Made by a program: the position numbers and the translations under genes | Notes under the pieces: generated by a model | Database searches by the model: none | What the model was told of the DNA's origin: nothing | The model's input: only the letters and a program-made list of their open reading frames with translations | Assembly (NCBI RefSeq): GCF_052056485.1 | Contig: NZ_CP183948.1 | Span: 1,922,001 to 1,986,000, forward strand | Length of the DNA stretch: 64,000 bases | From: Paenibacillus_AQ nitricinens | Lineage (GTDB): Bacteria > Bacillota > Bacilli > Paenibacillales > Paenibacillaceae | Reading direction: 5' to 3' | In this document: positions 46,201-53,463 of the stretch, piece by piece | How the letters are laid out: every line of letters begins with the position of its first letter | Numbering within the stretch: the first letter of the stretch is position 1

Positions 46201-47742
46201 GAGTTCAGTGAGAACCGTAAAGATATGCCGTGGGATCAGTTGACTGCAGAAAAGCCACTCCATGATCATTATCAGAAGCTGTTGAATATCCGTGCAAAAT
46301 ACTCCAAAGTATATTCCAAAGGTACGCGCACGAAGCTGGCAGGCTCAGATGATTTAGGTTATCTAGCTTTCAATAAATCTTATGAAGATGAGAACGTTGT
46401 AACGGTTATCAACACTAAGACTACCGAGGAATCCGCAAAGATTCCAGTACCGTTTACTGCCAATTCGACTGCAAAAGATGAATATAGTGGTAAAACCTTC
46501 ACGGTATCCACTGATCAAAAAGTAACCATTGATCTACCAGGCAGAGATGATGGGGGTACGGTTATTCTATCTGGGGTATCTAAAGTGACAGCAACACCAT
46601 CACCTGGTGGTAACGTTGTTAGCCCAACAACCCCTGCTGACACTCAAGTTGTCAGTGAGGACAGCTTGAAAAATGGTAAAGATGGAAAGGTGCAAATCGA
46701 TATTGCTGCAGGTAAGACAGCAGTGTTGTTACCGTTGCAAGCTGCAAAAACGTTAGGATCGAATAATCTAGTATTTAGAATGGGGGATTTATTAGTTACT
46801 ATCCCTAACAAACTGTTAAGTACAATACCAAGTTTAGCTTCAGTTGTGGATGCAGAAGGTGCTCAAATCCTGTTGGAGCTGAATCCAATGGTCCAGTCTG
46901 CTGCAAAAGCAGTAGTAGATGGTTTAAACAAAGAGGCAGGAACCGTAACTTCGCTATCCGATGTGTTTGAATTGAGACTTAGCATTCTGAAGAAAGACGG
47001 TACCCGGATTGTAGTTAAGAAGTTCGATGAACCGATTACGATTTCGTTTAAAATTAAAGGCCAATTCAATAAAGATTTATTGGGTATCTACTATTTGGGC
47101 GATAATGGTGAGCTTGAGTACGTAGGAGGACAGCTGAATGATGGCGTGATATCTGCACAAGTCACGCACTTTAGCAAATATGGTGTACTTGAGATTGTGA
47201 AGTCGTTTAAGGATGTTCCAAATACCTATTGGGCATTTAACGTAATTCAGTCTCTTGCAGCAAAACAAATTGTTTCAGGGGTTACAACAACCGAGTTTAA
47301 TCCGAAGAGCAACGTTAGCCGTGCAGAATTCACCGCATTACTAGTTCGTGCGCTCGGTTTAAATGCTGAGGGACAGGTTCAATTTACTGATATTAAGTCA
47401 GATGCATGGTATTCATCATACGTAGCAACAGCGTCTAAGCTCGGCATTGTTAGTGGTCGAAGCAAGGATACCTTTGCACCGAATGCTTCCATTACCCGTG
47501 AGGAAATGGCTATCATGGTAATCCGTGCGCTTGAAGTGAAGTCTGGTAAGAAGATCGACCCAGCAGTGGGTGTCACGACATTTGCAGATGCATCTAGTAT
47601 CAGCAAATGGGCAGATAGCTACGTGAAGACTGCGGCAGGTCTAGGGCTTCTGCAAGGCAGAGAGAACAATCAATTTGCTCCAAAAGGGTGGATGACCCGC
47701 GCCGAAAGCGCACAGATTATTTATACGCTACTGAGCAAGTAA
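40219..47742 (+). CDS. apu: SLH-anchored two-headed amylopullulanase
   Basis: A 2507-residue surface enzyme. Order: signal peptide (cleavage after about residue 33, KVSA), two X25-like starch modules (about 35-245), two CBM41-like modules (about 251-460), a linker domain, a CBM48-like module (from about 564), a GH13 pullulanase barrel (from about 705; Asp896, Glu925, Asp1016), a BIG2 Ig domain (about 1255-1337), a third CBM41-like module (about 1340-1440), an N-domain, a second GH13 alpha-amylase barrel (from about 1640; Asp1848, Glu1877, Asp1943), a beta domain, and three SLH domains (about 2329-2507; SRAE, TREE, TRAE motifs). ATG 40219 has GGGAGG 10 nt upstream. It should cut alpha-1,6 and alpha-1,4 bonds of starch at the cell wall and supply maltodextrins to MdxEFG. 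Confidence 0.94.
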   Translation: MKINLWGKRTFAIFMIVALVFSSLGLHPVKVSAETTKVVLVGDLQSQFISTGAENPGKDWDETSVVTQMTYSDNGLYSFTGTLPAGEYNYKVALNDSWDENYGFAKYTNPQGKNDGENIHIKFEEETTVTFYYNDITHKIADSTYYTPIAADKLPRLTGNLPAEVLSTLSDPDFDGVYSTVVTVPQGDYTYKVFVPGATESEDISYPETDLTLSLPLDLKVTFKYNTGEHSVTAEYKIPSEPVEVTPVPAGHIRVHYQSSDYTDKGLWLWGDVVSPSDGWAMGATPFPEGQLDSYGAYVDVPVKDGAKTISFITLKRASGDKDGGDKNFAINTPQTNEVWIKEGSDVVTPYEPVKLPANTVRIHYMRSDSNQSQYGLWLWDDVAVSLKDWPKDAVPFQADQVGRFGAYIDIPLKEAAKKIGFLVVNPLNGDNKDGGDKGFTLLDRYNQLWIKEGDNNVYVSPFGETPIGLVSAEVLSTSKILLGFTLTDGLDAAALKNEITVKDKDGVSIPVSAVTITSKTSIEVDTAAFDLDKVPLSVTYSGKTVSAASGWRMLDEMYNYTGDDLGATYNADKTATLKLWAPKASSVVVNVYDKNDSNVLVGSVDLTSGEQGVWSVKLKPNDLTGTTTNDVRGFFYQYEVTNDGVTNKVLDPYAKSMAVFTVDTTGAAGVGGDTVGKAAIVDLSQTNPDSFGYADITGYEKREDAIIYEVHVRDFTSDVSIQDSLSGERWGSYSAFEKKLDYIKSLGVTHIQLLPVMAWYYGDETKMGTRETDYSAKNNEYNWGYDPHSYFSPDGAYSQKPADPEERIKELKGLIDAVHEAGMGVVLDVVYTHMAKKEFLNDIVPNYYAFQDATGNFIGGFGNNLATNHKMAEKLMVDSVKYWFEEYKIDGMRWDMMGDATAESVQHAYDAAAAINPKALFIGEGWRTFGGAAADPSLAGKGADQDWMDKTDSVGVFSDEFRNELKSGYGSEGQPRFITGGARPITTIFNNIKAQPSNTPADDPGDIVPYIEAHDNLTLHDVIAQTIKKDPTIAENELEIQKRIRLGNMLVLTSQGTAFIHAGQEYGRTKQWKDTTVPQDKYTEMFDSEGKSFGYFIHDSYDSSDAVNMFDWTKATDESQFPVQNTTRKYTSGLMELRKSTDAFRLGDKDLVNSNVNLIPAPEMKTDDLVIGYSNKATDGTGIYYVFMNGDSTARTLTLSEDLTSGQVLVDNDEAGVTAIPVGQWSGFSLTANSIMLEPLTAVIIKMEAEAATLTSLETENASYTLAAGNTHQTSVFARYDDNSRRNVTQSATYTSNKPEVATVSNKGQVKAIGNGTAVITITYGGISTSVTVKVTDKRYVLFTYTRSDKDYKDWNIWVWNTGVKNDQIDFNTFKDGKASVLIEVAENATKVGFVIRKGTDWSIKDPYGDDREIPLTPGEGFTKVNVTSGVKEFDIKPSINGPILKDGTLTFRYRDDALFRNDNMAAITAAKVKVNGISYPMTYDSANEWFTYTLTDLVEGTYKYTFLITKNGVTTELTDPKNTVNDESVVVYHIPDVTITTSVSPEAVTSNQNAVVTINASSSDDVKYSEGYMDLTNLGGPSRVKLDTELMKQTVAVKDTVSAGIKNISITLVDQYGNAHKQNATIEVKARTYTGDKLDFDWDEARIYFALTDRFKDGDPTNNENVDKDHLEAYHGGDFRGMIENLDYLQELGINTLWITPIVDNIDFNKGDGFKQYGYHGYWAKDFTKLDEHLGDMETFKELIEKAHDKGIKIMVDVVLNHTGYGLKATDTDPTITAEDKARFEGMLRSDGVSADTDPIKGELAGLPDFKTEDPAVRKQIIDWQTGWLDNARTERGDTIDYFRVDTVKHVEDTTWKAFKNALTAIDPNFKMTGEYFGGTIDSNGGMLETGQMDGLLDFGFKTAAKDFTDGKINSVDSYLQVRETKLDNTKVMAQFLSSHDEDGFLSNYVDGDKGKLKIAAALQITAKGQPVIYYGEELGKSGKNAGDMSKGEFSENRKDMPWDQLTAEKPLHDHYQKLLNIRAKYSKVYSKGTRTKLAGSDDLGYLAFNKSYEDENVVTVINTKTTEESAKIPVPFTANSTAKDEYSGKTFTVSTDQKVTIDLPGRDDGGTVILSGVSKVTATPSPGGNVVSPTTPADTQVVSEDSLKNGKDGKVQIDIAAGKTAVLLPLQAAKTLGSNNLVFRMGDLLVTIPNKLLSTIPSLASVVDAEGAQILLELNPMVQSAAKAVVDGLNKEAGTVTSLSDVFELRLSILKKDGTRIVVKKFDEPITISFKIKGQFNKDLLGIYYLGDNGELEYVGGQLNDGVISAQVTHFSKYGVLEIVKSFKDVPNTYWAFNVIQSLAAKQIVSGVTTTEFNPKSNVSRAEFTALLVRALGLNAEGQVQFTDIKSDAWYSSYVATASKLGIVSGRSKDTFAPNASITREEMAIMVIRALEVKSGKKIDPAVGVTTFADASSISKWADSYVKTAAGLGLLQGRENNQFAPKGWMTRAESAQIIYTLLSK

Positions 47743-47747
47743 ACTGG

Positions 47748-47779
47748 ACTTCGGTGTGCTGATTGTAGTGCACCGAAGT
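47748..47779 (+). terminator. Terminator of the amylopullulanase gene
   Basis: Arms ACTTCGGTGTGCT and AGTGCACCGAAGT pair over 13 bp with two G-U wobbles, 5 bp after the stop codon. The tail is weakly T-rich. Confidence 0.7.
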
Positions 47780-47830
47780 ATTAGTAGTTGGCTAGTAATG
47801 TGTAAGTCATGCTTAGTAATCTCTAATTGA

Positions 47831-47876
47831 AAACAGGGTATCCCACAGCTATCCTAGCTAGTGAGATACCCTGTTT
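47831..47876. terminator. Bidirectional terminator between amylopullulanase and neopullulanase genes
   Basis: Arms AAACAGGGTATC and GATACCCTGTTT form a 12-bp stem. T-rich sequence flanks it on both strands, so it can terminate the two convergent transcripts. Confidence 0.8.
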
Positions 47877-47912
47877 TATTATGTTATGTTTTTTACGGTC
47901 AAAGGCTTAAAT

Positions 47913-49658
47913 CTAGTTGATTGCTTTAAGTATAGCGAAACCATAAGCAGGCATCTTCACGTTCAGCTTGCCACGCTCAGCACGCACTGTATCGGCCGTG
48001 AATAAGTTTTCCCAATTTCGCTCGTCTACGTCAACACGGAACGTTTGAGCGGTCTCTTCGCTATTGATCAGTACAACTATAGTCTCAAGATCCAATCGGC
48101 GCTCATAGGCTATCTTACTGCCTTGTCGACCTGCCTCCAAGAAAGTAAATGTCCCCGTACGAAGTGCAGGTTGCTCATTGCGTATTTGAATGAGCTGACG
48201 GTAGAATTCGAACAGATCATGATCCTGCTTCTCAGGGTTCCACTCCATGCATTTACGACAACCTGGGTCACCCTCACCGTCCATTCCGAACTCGTCGCCA
48301 TAATAGATACAAGGAGTACCCATAAAGGTGAACTGGAATAGTGCAGCTAATCGCATTTTATTTTTGTCGCCCGCAGCCAGCGTAAGTAAGCGTGGCGTGT
48401 CATGACTATCTAACAGATTGAAGGCAACTTCACTTGCCTGCAGTGGGTAACGCGATAACTGTCTGCCGATAGAGTTGGCAAATCCCTCTGCATCAAGGTT
48501 ACCGTGAACAAAAAAGTCTAAGACGGCATCAGTGAAGGGATAGTTCATGACAGCATCGAATTTATCACCCTCCAGCCACGGAGCAGATTCATGCCAGATT
48601 TCTCCAAGGATGTAGGCCTCAGGATTAGCGCGCTTTACCACCTTGCGGAATTCACGCCAGAAATCATGGTCTACTTCATTGGCTACATCAAGGCGCCAAC
48701 CATCGATTCCAACTTCTGTAATCCAGAATTCAGCGACCTTCAGTAAGTACTCTTTAACTTCAGGATGTTCAGTATTAAGCTTTGGCATATGTGGTTCAAA
48801 GGCAAAAGTATCATAAGTAGGAATGCCGTTTACAACCTTAAGCGGAAACTCACGAATATGGAACCAGTCTTTGTAAATGGAGTCTTCTCCCTTTTCCTGA
48901 ACATCTAAAAATGGAGCGAAGGTTCCACCGGAGTGGTTAAATACAGCGTCTAACAGCACACGAATTCCACGTTTATGGCAGAGGTCGACGAGTTTTTTTA
49001 ACGTTGCAATATCCCCGAAATGCGGATCAACTTTCATGTAATCTTCTGTATCGTATTTATGATTAGTAGTTGCAGTGAAGAGTGGTGTGAAATAAATAGC
49101 ATTGATGCCAAGCTCGTTAAGATGATCCAGATGATCAATAACCCCTTGCAGGTCGCCGCCAAAAAAATTGGTTGGTGTTGGCTCTGCTCCCCATGGCTGA
49201 ACATCTTTTGGATCAAGGCTAGGGTCACCATTTGCAAATCGTTCAGGGAAGATCTGATAGAAAACAGCGTCCTTTACCCAGGCAGGTGGAGTGAACACAT
49301 CAACGGGGTTAATAAATGGGAACTCGAAAAGCTTGTTTGGATTTTCTGGGCGATTCGTTTGAAAATCATTTTCGGTCATCCAAACTTTCTCGTTATCCTT
49401 TTGCAGTAAGAATCCGTATTTCAATCGGCGATAGATGGGAACTGAAGCACATTCCCAATAATCGAACATAGCATCAGAAGTGAAGAGGGTCATGGGAATT
49501 AGCTCTTTCGTGGTATCCCAAGTGTACTTATCCCCTGCAAAAGCAAATACTTCTGTTAAATCCCCTTTTTTAGCGCGGAGACGCAAGTGAATCGTACTCT
49601 CATTATAGGCATAAGACCAATTTAACCGCGGGCGATGGTACACAGCTTCCAGTAACAT
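47913..49658 (-). CDS. yvdF: Neopullulanase / cyclomaltodextrinase (GH13_20)
   Basis: A 581-residue cytoplasmic enzyme. Residues 1-120 form the CBM34-like N-domain that makes the dimer of this subfamily. The GH13 barrel starts with DAVFYQIFPERFANGDP; LDAVFNHSG, GWRLDVANE with nucleophile Asp324, ILGEIWHES with the acid Glu, and LLDSHDTPR are the conserved regions. AGGAGG lies before the ATG. It hydrolyses cyclodextrins, pullulan fragments and maltodextrins taken up by MdxEFG. It corresponds to yvdF in the B. subtilis cluster. Five 61-bp tandem repeats and a leader-peptide-like unit lie immediately upstream, so its transcription may be unusual. Confidence 0.93.
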   Translation of the reverse strand: MLLEAVYHRPRLNWSYAYNESTIHLRLRAKKGDLTEVFAFAGDKYTWDTTKELIPMTLFTSDAMFDYWECASVPIYRRLKYGFLLQKDNEKVWMTENDFQTNRPENPNKLFEFPFINPVDVFTPPAWVKDAVFYQIFPERFANGDPSLDPKDVQPWGAEPTPTNFFGGDLQGVIDHLDHLNELGINAIYFTPLFTATTNHKYDTEDYMKVDPHFGDIATLKKLVDLCHKRGIRVLLDAVFNHSGGTFAPFLDVQEKGEDSIYKDWFHIREFPLKVVNGIPTYDTFAFEPHMPKLNTEHPEVKEYLLKVAEFWITEVGIDGWRLDVANEVDHDFWREFRKVVKRANPEAYILGEIWHESAPWLEGDKFDAVMNYPFTDAVLDFFVHGNLDAEGFANSIGRQLSRYPLQASEVAFNLLDSHDTPRLLTLAAGDKNKMRLAALFQFTFMGTPCIYYGDEFGMDGEGDPGCRKCMEWNPEKQDHDLFEFYRQLIQIRNEQPALRTGTFTFLEAGRQGSKIAYERRLDLETIVVLINSEETAQTFRVDVDERNWENLFTADTVRAERGKLNVKMPAYGFAILKAIN

Positions 49659-49674
49659 GAATAAGTCCTCCTAA

Positions 49675-49999
49675 AGTTTTGTAAGCGATACTTCCCTGAC
49701 CAGCTTCGGCAAAACTACTTCGAAAGCTTACGCTTAGTTTTGTAAGCGATACTTCCCTGACCAGCTTCGGCAAAACTACTTCGAAAGCATACGCTTAGTT
49801 TTGTAAGCGATACTTCCTTGACCAGCTTCGGCAAAACTACTTCGAAAGCATACGCTTAGTTTTGTAAGCGATACTTCCCTGACCAGCTTCGGCAAAACTA
49901 CTTCGAAAGCATACGCTTAGTTTTGTAAGCGATACTTCCCTGACCAGCTTCGGCAAAACTACCTCGAAAGCATACGCTTAAGTTTTGTGAGCGATACTT
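49675..49999. repeat. 61-bp tandem repeat, five full copies and one partial
   Basis: Units begin at 49675, 49736, 49797, 49858 and 49919, each exactly 61 bp and differing at only one or two bases; a partial sixth begins at 49981 after one extra A. The unit contains inverted arms AGTTTTG/CAAAACT, the palindrome TTCGAA and a hairpin AAGC-ATAC-GCTT. It starts 16 bp upstream of the neopullulanase start codon. Near-identity of the copies suggests recent expansion or homogenisation. Confidence 0.95.
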
Positions 50000-50111
50000 T
50001 TCCGAACCATTGACCACAGCGCGTGGAGGTTAGAATGTCGCTATTGTTATTGGTTGCACAGTTTTTTATGCAACATGCGCAAATGATGAGGCAATCTTGC
50101 ACAAAACAAAG

Positions 50112-50152
50112 AGGCACAACCGCCGCGAAGTAGCTTGTCCGAGGTTGTACCT
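50112..50152 (-). terminator. Terminator-like hairpin after the candidate leader peptide
   Basis: On the minus strand, arms AGGTACAACC and GGTTGTGCCT pair over 10 bp with one U-G wobble, and CTTTGTTTTG follows. It comes 20 bp after the stop of the 14-codon frame at 50173-50217, as an attenuator would. Confidence 0.65.
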
Positions 50153-50172
50153 TTCATAAGTAACATTGCCTT

Positions 50173-50217
50173 TTAGTTATATAAAACAGGAGGCAGACAA
50201 TAGATGCGTTGATTCAT
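50173..50217 (-). CDS. Candidate leader peptide, 14 residues
   Basis: A minus-strand frame encoding MNQRIYCLPPVLYN and a TAA stop. AAGAGG lies 9 nt before the ATG, the promoter at 50243-50271 would give a leader of about 20 nt, and a terminator-like hairpin begins 20 bp after the stop. This compact promoter-SD-minigene-terminator order is that of ribosome-controlled attenuators, as found before antibiotic resistance or amino acid genes. I do not recognise the peptide, and the next gene in that direction is the neopullulanase, about 515 bp away. It could also be a small RNA with a chance frame. Confidence 0.45.
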   Translation of the reverse strand: MNQRIYCLPPVLYN

Positions 50218-50242
50218 GTTGGAGTGCCTCTTAACGATTTGG

Positions 50243-50271
50243 ATTATAACATGGAATAAAAGGGCTTTCAA
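50243..50271 (-). promoter_or_regulatory. Near-consensus minus-strand promoter
   Basis: On the minus strand, TTGAAA (50271-50266), a 17-bp spacer and TATAAT (50248-50243), with TG one base before the -10 (TGTTATAAT). This is the best sigma-A promoter seen in the window. It points toward the candidate leader peptide and the neopullulanase gene. Confidence 0.8.
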
Positions 50272-50504
50272 TACTCTTGTTCAAACCATTGCACAAATTT
50301 TCACTTAAGTATATGCGCGTTTCTACGCTCAGATAATTGTAAATCTATAGGAAAAGTGAATTTGTGGGATATGAGGGGAAAATAAAATAACAATTCCATT
50401 TTTAAACACATGAATTATCGATTAATTAAAAGATATCATGTGAAAAATGGAGATAAATGCCTATAGTCTTTATCAATTAATGGAAAATGGTCAAATATGG
50501 TATG

Positions 50505-50518
50505 TGCAAACGTTTTTA
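50505..50518 (+). promoter_or_regulatory. LacI-type operator upstream of mdxE
   Basis: TGCAAACGTTTTTA matches the perfect operator at 39999-40012 in 12 of 14 bases. A TATGAT (50538-50543) downstream could be the -10. A second, weaker cre-like match, on the minus strand GCGCAAACGATTTCA, lies at 50631-50645, nearer the gene. The 400 bp between here and the minus-strand promoter at 50271 contain nothing else I can support. Confidence 0.6.
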
Positions 50519-50707
50519 AAAACAAACGATACTGTTGTATGATGTATTCATGAATGAAGCGCTTTCTTGCACTGCGAATTGCACCTCAAGAAGGAGCGAG
50601 CTAAAAGAATAACTTTTTTTTTAGCTTTTCTGAAATCGTTTGCGCAAGTTTCTGGTTCTACTATTTTACCATCTTATTCTTTTTTAAAATTGGGAGGGGT
50701 TAAAGTA

Positions 50708-52042
50708 ATGAAGTTGAAAAAAGTGATGGTTATCACCGCTGCTGTCTCTATGGCACTGTCCGTTACAGCGTGTGGTTCGAACAACAATGGGAATGCCGGG
50801 GGAAACAATGCAGCAAAAGCTACTAATGCTGCTAACAACACTACAGAGACTGCAGCGCCAGAGAGCACAGATGCAGCTGCAACAGGAGAGATTGTCCCTG
50901 AAGATGGAGCGACTCTAGTCGTATGGGAAAGTAAGGAAGAAAGACCATTCGCAGATGAAATTGCTAAGCAGTTCACAGCGAAATATAACGTTCCAGTCAA
51001 GATCGAAGAGTTGGCACCACCAGATCAAGTAACTAAACTTACGCAAGATGGTCCTTCAGGATTAGCTGCAGACGTTATCCTTATTCCTCACGACAACTTA
51101 GGTAAAGCGGCAAGTGCGAGCTTGGTTCTTCCTAACGATGTCTTCGGTGAAGAAACAAAAGCTAGCAATACTGAAGCTTCGATTATCGGATCTTCGTACG
51201 AAGGCGAATTGTATGGTTACCCAAGAGCAGCAGAAACTTATGCATTGTTCTACAATAAATCACTCGTTAAAGAAGCACCTAAGTCTTTCGACGATGTTCT
51301 TGCTTTCAGCAAAACATTCACCGATAAATCCAAGAACAGATACGGAATTATGTGGGAAGTAGGAAACTTGTACTTCAACTACATGTTTATCGCTTCCGAT
51401 GGCGGATATCTGTTCGGTAAGGACGGTACAGATAAAGAAGATATCGGACTTGCTAATGATGGAGCTGTTGCAGGACTTAAAGAATTTGTGAAAATGAAAG
51501 AAGCATTGCCAATTAAGAGTGGAGATATCAATAGTGATATCAAACGCAGCTTGTTCAACTCTGGTGATGTAGCGATGGATATCACTGGTCCTTGGGAGCT
51601 TGGAGGCTACAAAGCCGCTCTCGGAGATAACCTTGGTATCGCACCGATCCCTACAGTAAATGGCAAAACAGCCATCACATTCTCTGGTATCAAAATTTTC
51701 GCAGTTAACTCGTTTACTCAATATCCGAATGCTGCAAAATTGTACGCTCATTTTGCTTCAAGCAAAGACGCTCAATTGTTACTGAACAAAACGATCGGTT
51801 CTGTTCCTACTAACAACGAAGCGCTTCTTGATCCACAAATCGTTAATGATCCATTCGTATCCGCTTTTGCAGCACAAGCTAAGAGTTCCCAACCAATGCC
51901 TTCTATCCCTGAAATGGGTAACGTTTGGAGCCCTGTAAATGCAGCACTCCCAGAAATTTGGGATAAGGGTGTAGATCCAAAAGCAGCAATGGACAAAGCC
52001 GTTCAACAAATCAAAGATTTGAACAACAGTTCATCGCAATAA
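50708..52042 (+). CDS. mdxE: Maltodextrin-binding lipoprotein
   Basis: A 444-residue MalE-like binding protein. The signal peptide ends in lipobox VTAC with Cys22, followed by a low-complexity linker rich in Asn, Ala and Thr. The mature part has LVVWESKEERPFADEIAKQF, VIPHDNLGKAA-like ligand-pocket sequence, YGYPRAAETYALFYNKSLV and FSGIKIFAVNSF. GGGAGGGG lies 8 nt before ATG 50708; the frame extends further upstream to 50567. Anchored outside the membrane, it delivers maltodextrins from the surface amylopullulanase to MdxFG. A hairpin follows before mdxF, which would keep binding-protein mRNA in excess. Confidence 0.93.
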   Translation: MKLKKVMVITAAVSMALSVTACGSNNNGNAGGNNAAKATNAANNTTETAAPESTDAAATGEIVPEDGATLVVWESKEERPFADEIAKQFTAKYNVPVKIEELAPPDQVTKLTQDGPSGLAADVILIPHDNLGKAASASLVLPNDVFGEETKASNTEASIIGSSYEGELYGYPRAAETYALFYNKSLVKEAPKSFDDVLAFSKTFTDKSKNRYGIMWEVGNLYFNYMFIASDGGYLFGKDGTDKEDIGLANDGAVAGLKEFVKMKEALPIKSGDINSDIKRSLFNSGDVAMDITGPWELGGYKAALGDNLGIAPIPTVNGKTAITFSGIKIFAVNSFTQYPNAAKLYAHFASSKDAQLLLNKTIGSVPTNNEALLDPQIVNDPFVSAFAAQAKSSQPMPSIPEMGNVWSPVNAALPEIWDKGVDPKAAMDKAVQQIKDLNNSSSQ

Positions 52043-52080
52043 GGATCATAAATCACAGTCTTAACAGCATACAGTGAATC

Positions 52081-52115
52081 AAGCTGCCCGTCGCATGTTT
52101 AGCGGAGGGCAGCTT
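52081..52115 (+). terminator. Intercistronic hairpin between mdxE and mdxF
   Basis: Arms AAGCTGCCC and GGGCAGCTT, followed by CTTATTTTC. It lies 38 bp after mdxE and 34 bp before mdxF, the usual place for a partial terminator or mRNA-stabilising stem that raises binding-protein levels over permease levels. Confidence 0.75.
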
Positions 52116-52149
52116 CTTATTTTCACTCGGAGAGGAGAACGGAAGCGAA

Positions 52150-53463
52150 ATGCAGCGACATCGCACGAGGGCCGCAATACTGTCGACGATTTTCATGGGA
52201 TTGGGACAAATATATAACCGCCAATTCATCAAAGGAATCATGTTTTTAGTTGTAGAAGCCGCCGCTGTTTATTATTTTATTCAGAATCTTGCTACTGCTT
52301 TATGGGGTTTTGTCACACTAGGAGAGAACCCTAGCCGTTTGGTAAAAGTAAAAGGTATTGCTAAGATGGTAGCTGGTGATCACTCGATTTATATTTTGAT
52401 TCAAAGCTTGATCACCATTCTAATGCTTATCATCATAATCCTCGCTTGGTATTTGAACATTAAAGATGCTTATAAGACTGGAGAGAAACGCGATAACGGT
52501 CTTCAGGCAAACACCTTTAAACAAAGTGTTCGCTATATACTGGATTATAAGTTCGCTCAGACGTTCTTGGTCTTGCCGGGTATTGGTGTTCTATTCTTTA
52601 CAATCATGCCAATCATCTTCATGATCCTGCTGGCGTTTACGAACTATTCCGCACCTGATCATCTTCCACCCGCTAAATTGGTGGACTGGGTTGGATTTCA
52701 GACCTTCCGAAATTTATTAGTTCTCAAAACATGGAGCCACACCTTTTATGGTGTATTAACATGGACGATTATCTGGGCAGTTCTTTCAACGATTACTACA
52801 TATTTCGGAGGACTATTGGTAGCCTTATTGGTGAGCCAAAAAGGTATTCGTTTCAAAGGAATGTGGAGAGTTATTCTGATTGTGCCTTACGCAGTACCAC
52901 AGTTAATCTCTTTGCTGCTGATGCGCAATTTATTTAACGGTCAATTCGGTCCGATCAACCAATACCTTGGGTATTTTGGAATGGGCGGATTACCATGGCT
53001 GACAGATCCATTCTGGGCTAAGGTTACCGTAATTATTGTTAACATGTGGGTTGGTATTCCAGTCTCAATGTTACTTATTATGGGCGTACTGACTACAATC
53101 CCTCGGGATATGTATGAAGCCGCTGAGGTGGATGGAGCATCAGGTTATCAGAAGTTCCGTATTGTTACGTTACCGATGGTATTGTTCTCCACAGCGCCTA
53201 CTTTAATTACGCAATTCGCAGGTAACATTAACAACTTTAATGCGATCTTCCTATTAACAGGTGGTAGTCCTGTAAATGGTGATTATCAATATGCCGGTTC
53301 CACGGACTTGCTGGTAACCTGGCTATACAAATTAACACTTGATCAGAATAAAAACAACATGGCTTCGGCAATAGGGATTATTATCTTTATCATTGTTGCT
53401 TCATTCTCCCTGTACAATTACCGCCGGACGAAATCATTCAAAGAGGAGGATATGATCCAATGA
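52150..53463 (+). CDS. mdxF: Maltodextrin ABC transporter permease MdxF
   Basis: A 437-residue permease. The N-terminal part (about 1-110) has two membrane segments typical of MdxF/MalF (FMGLGQIYNRQFIKGIMFLV; LIQSLITILMLIIIILAWYL). A further six segments follow from about residue 135. The EAA loop core is EAAEVDGASGYQKFRIV near residue 325. GGAGAGGAGAAC lies before the ATG at 52150. It overlaps mdxG by 4 bp. No ATPase gene is nearby, so a shared MsmX-type ATPase is expected to power it. Confidence 0.94.
   Translation: MQRHRTRAAILSTIFMGLGQIYNRQFIKGIMFLVVEAAAVYYFIQNLATALWGFVTLGENPSRLVKVKGIAKMVAGDHSIYILIQSLITILMLIIIILAWYLNIKDAYKTGEKRDNGLQANTFKQSVRYILDYKFAQTFLVLPGIGVLFFTIMPIIFMILLAFTNYSAPDHLPPAKLVDWVGFQTFRNLLVLKTWSHTFYGVLTWTIIWAVLSTITTYFGGLLVALLVSQKGIRFKGMWRVILIVPYAVPQLISLLLMRNLFNGQFGPINQYLGYFGMGGLPWLTDPFWAKVTVIIVNMWVGIPVSMLLIMGVLTTIPRDMYEAAEVDGASGYQKFRIVTLPMVLFSTAPTLITQFAGNINNFNAIFLLTGGSPVNGDYQYAGSTDLLVTWLYKLTLDQNKNNMASAIGIIIFIIVASFSLYNYRRTKSFKEEDMIQ

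Noticed and set aside
49675..49999. Tandem repeats as a possible CRISPR array
   Set aside because: The 61-bp units follow each other without unique spacers and no cas genes are present.
50035..50133. Plus-strand 32-codon ORF (MSLLLLVAQFF start) after a GGAGG
   Set aside because: The Shine-Dalgarno spacing is only 5 nt, it has no promoter, and its end is formed by the minus-strand hairpin; probably chance.
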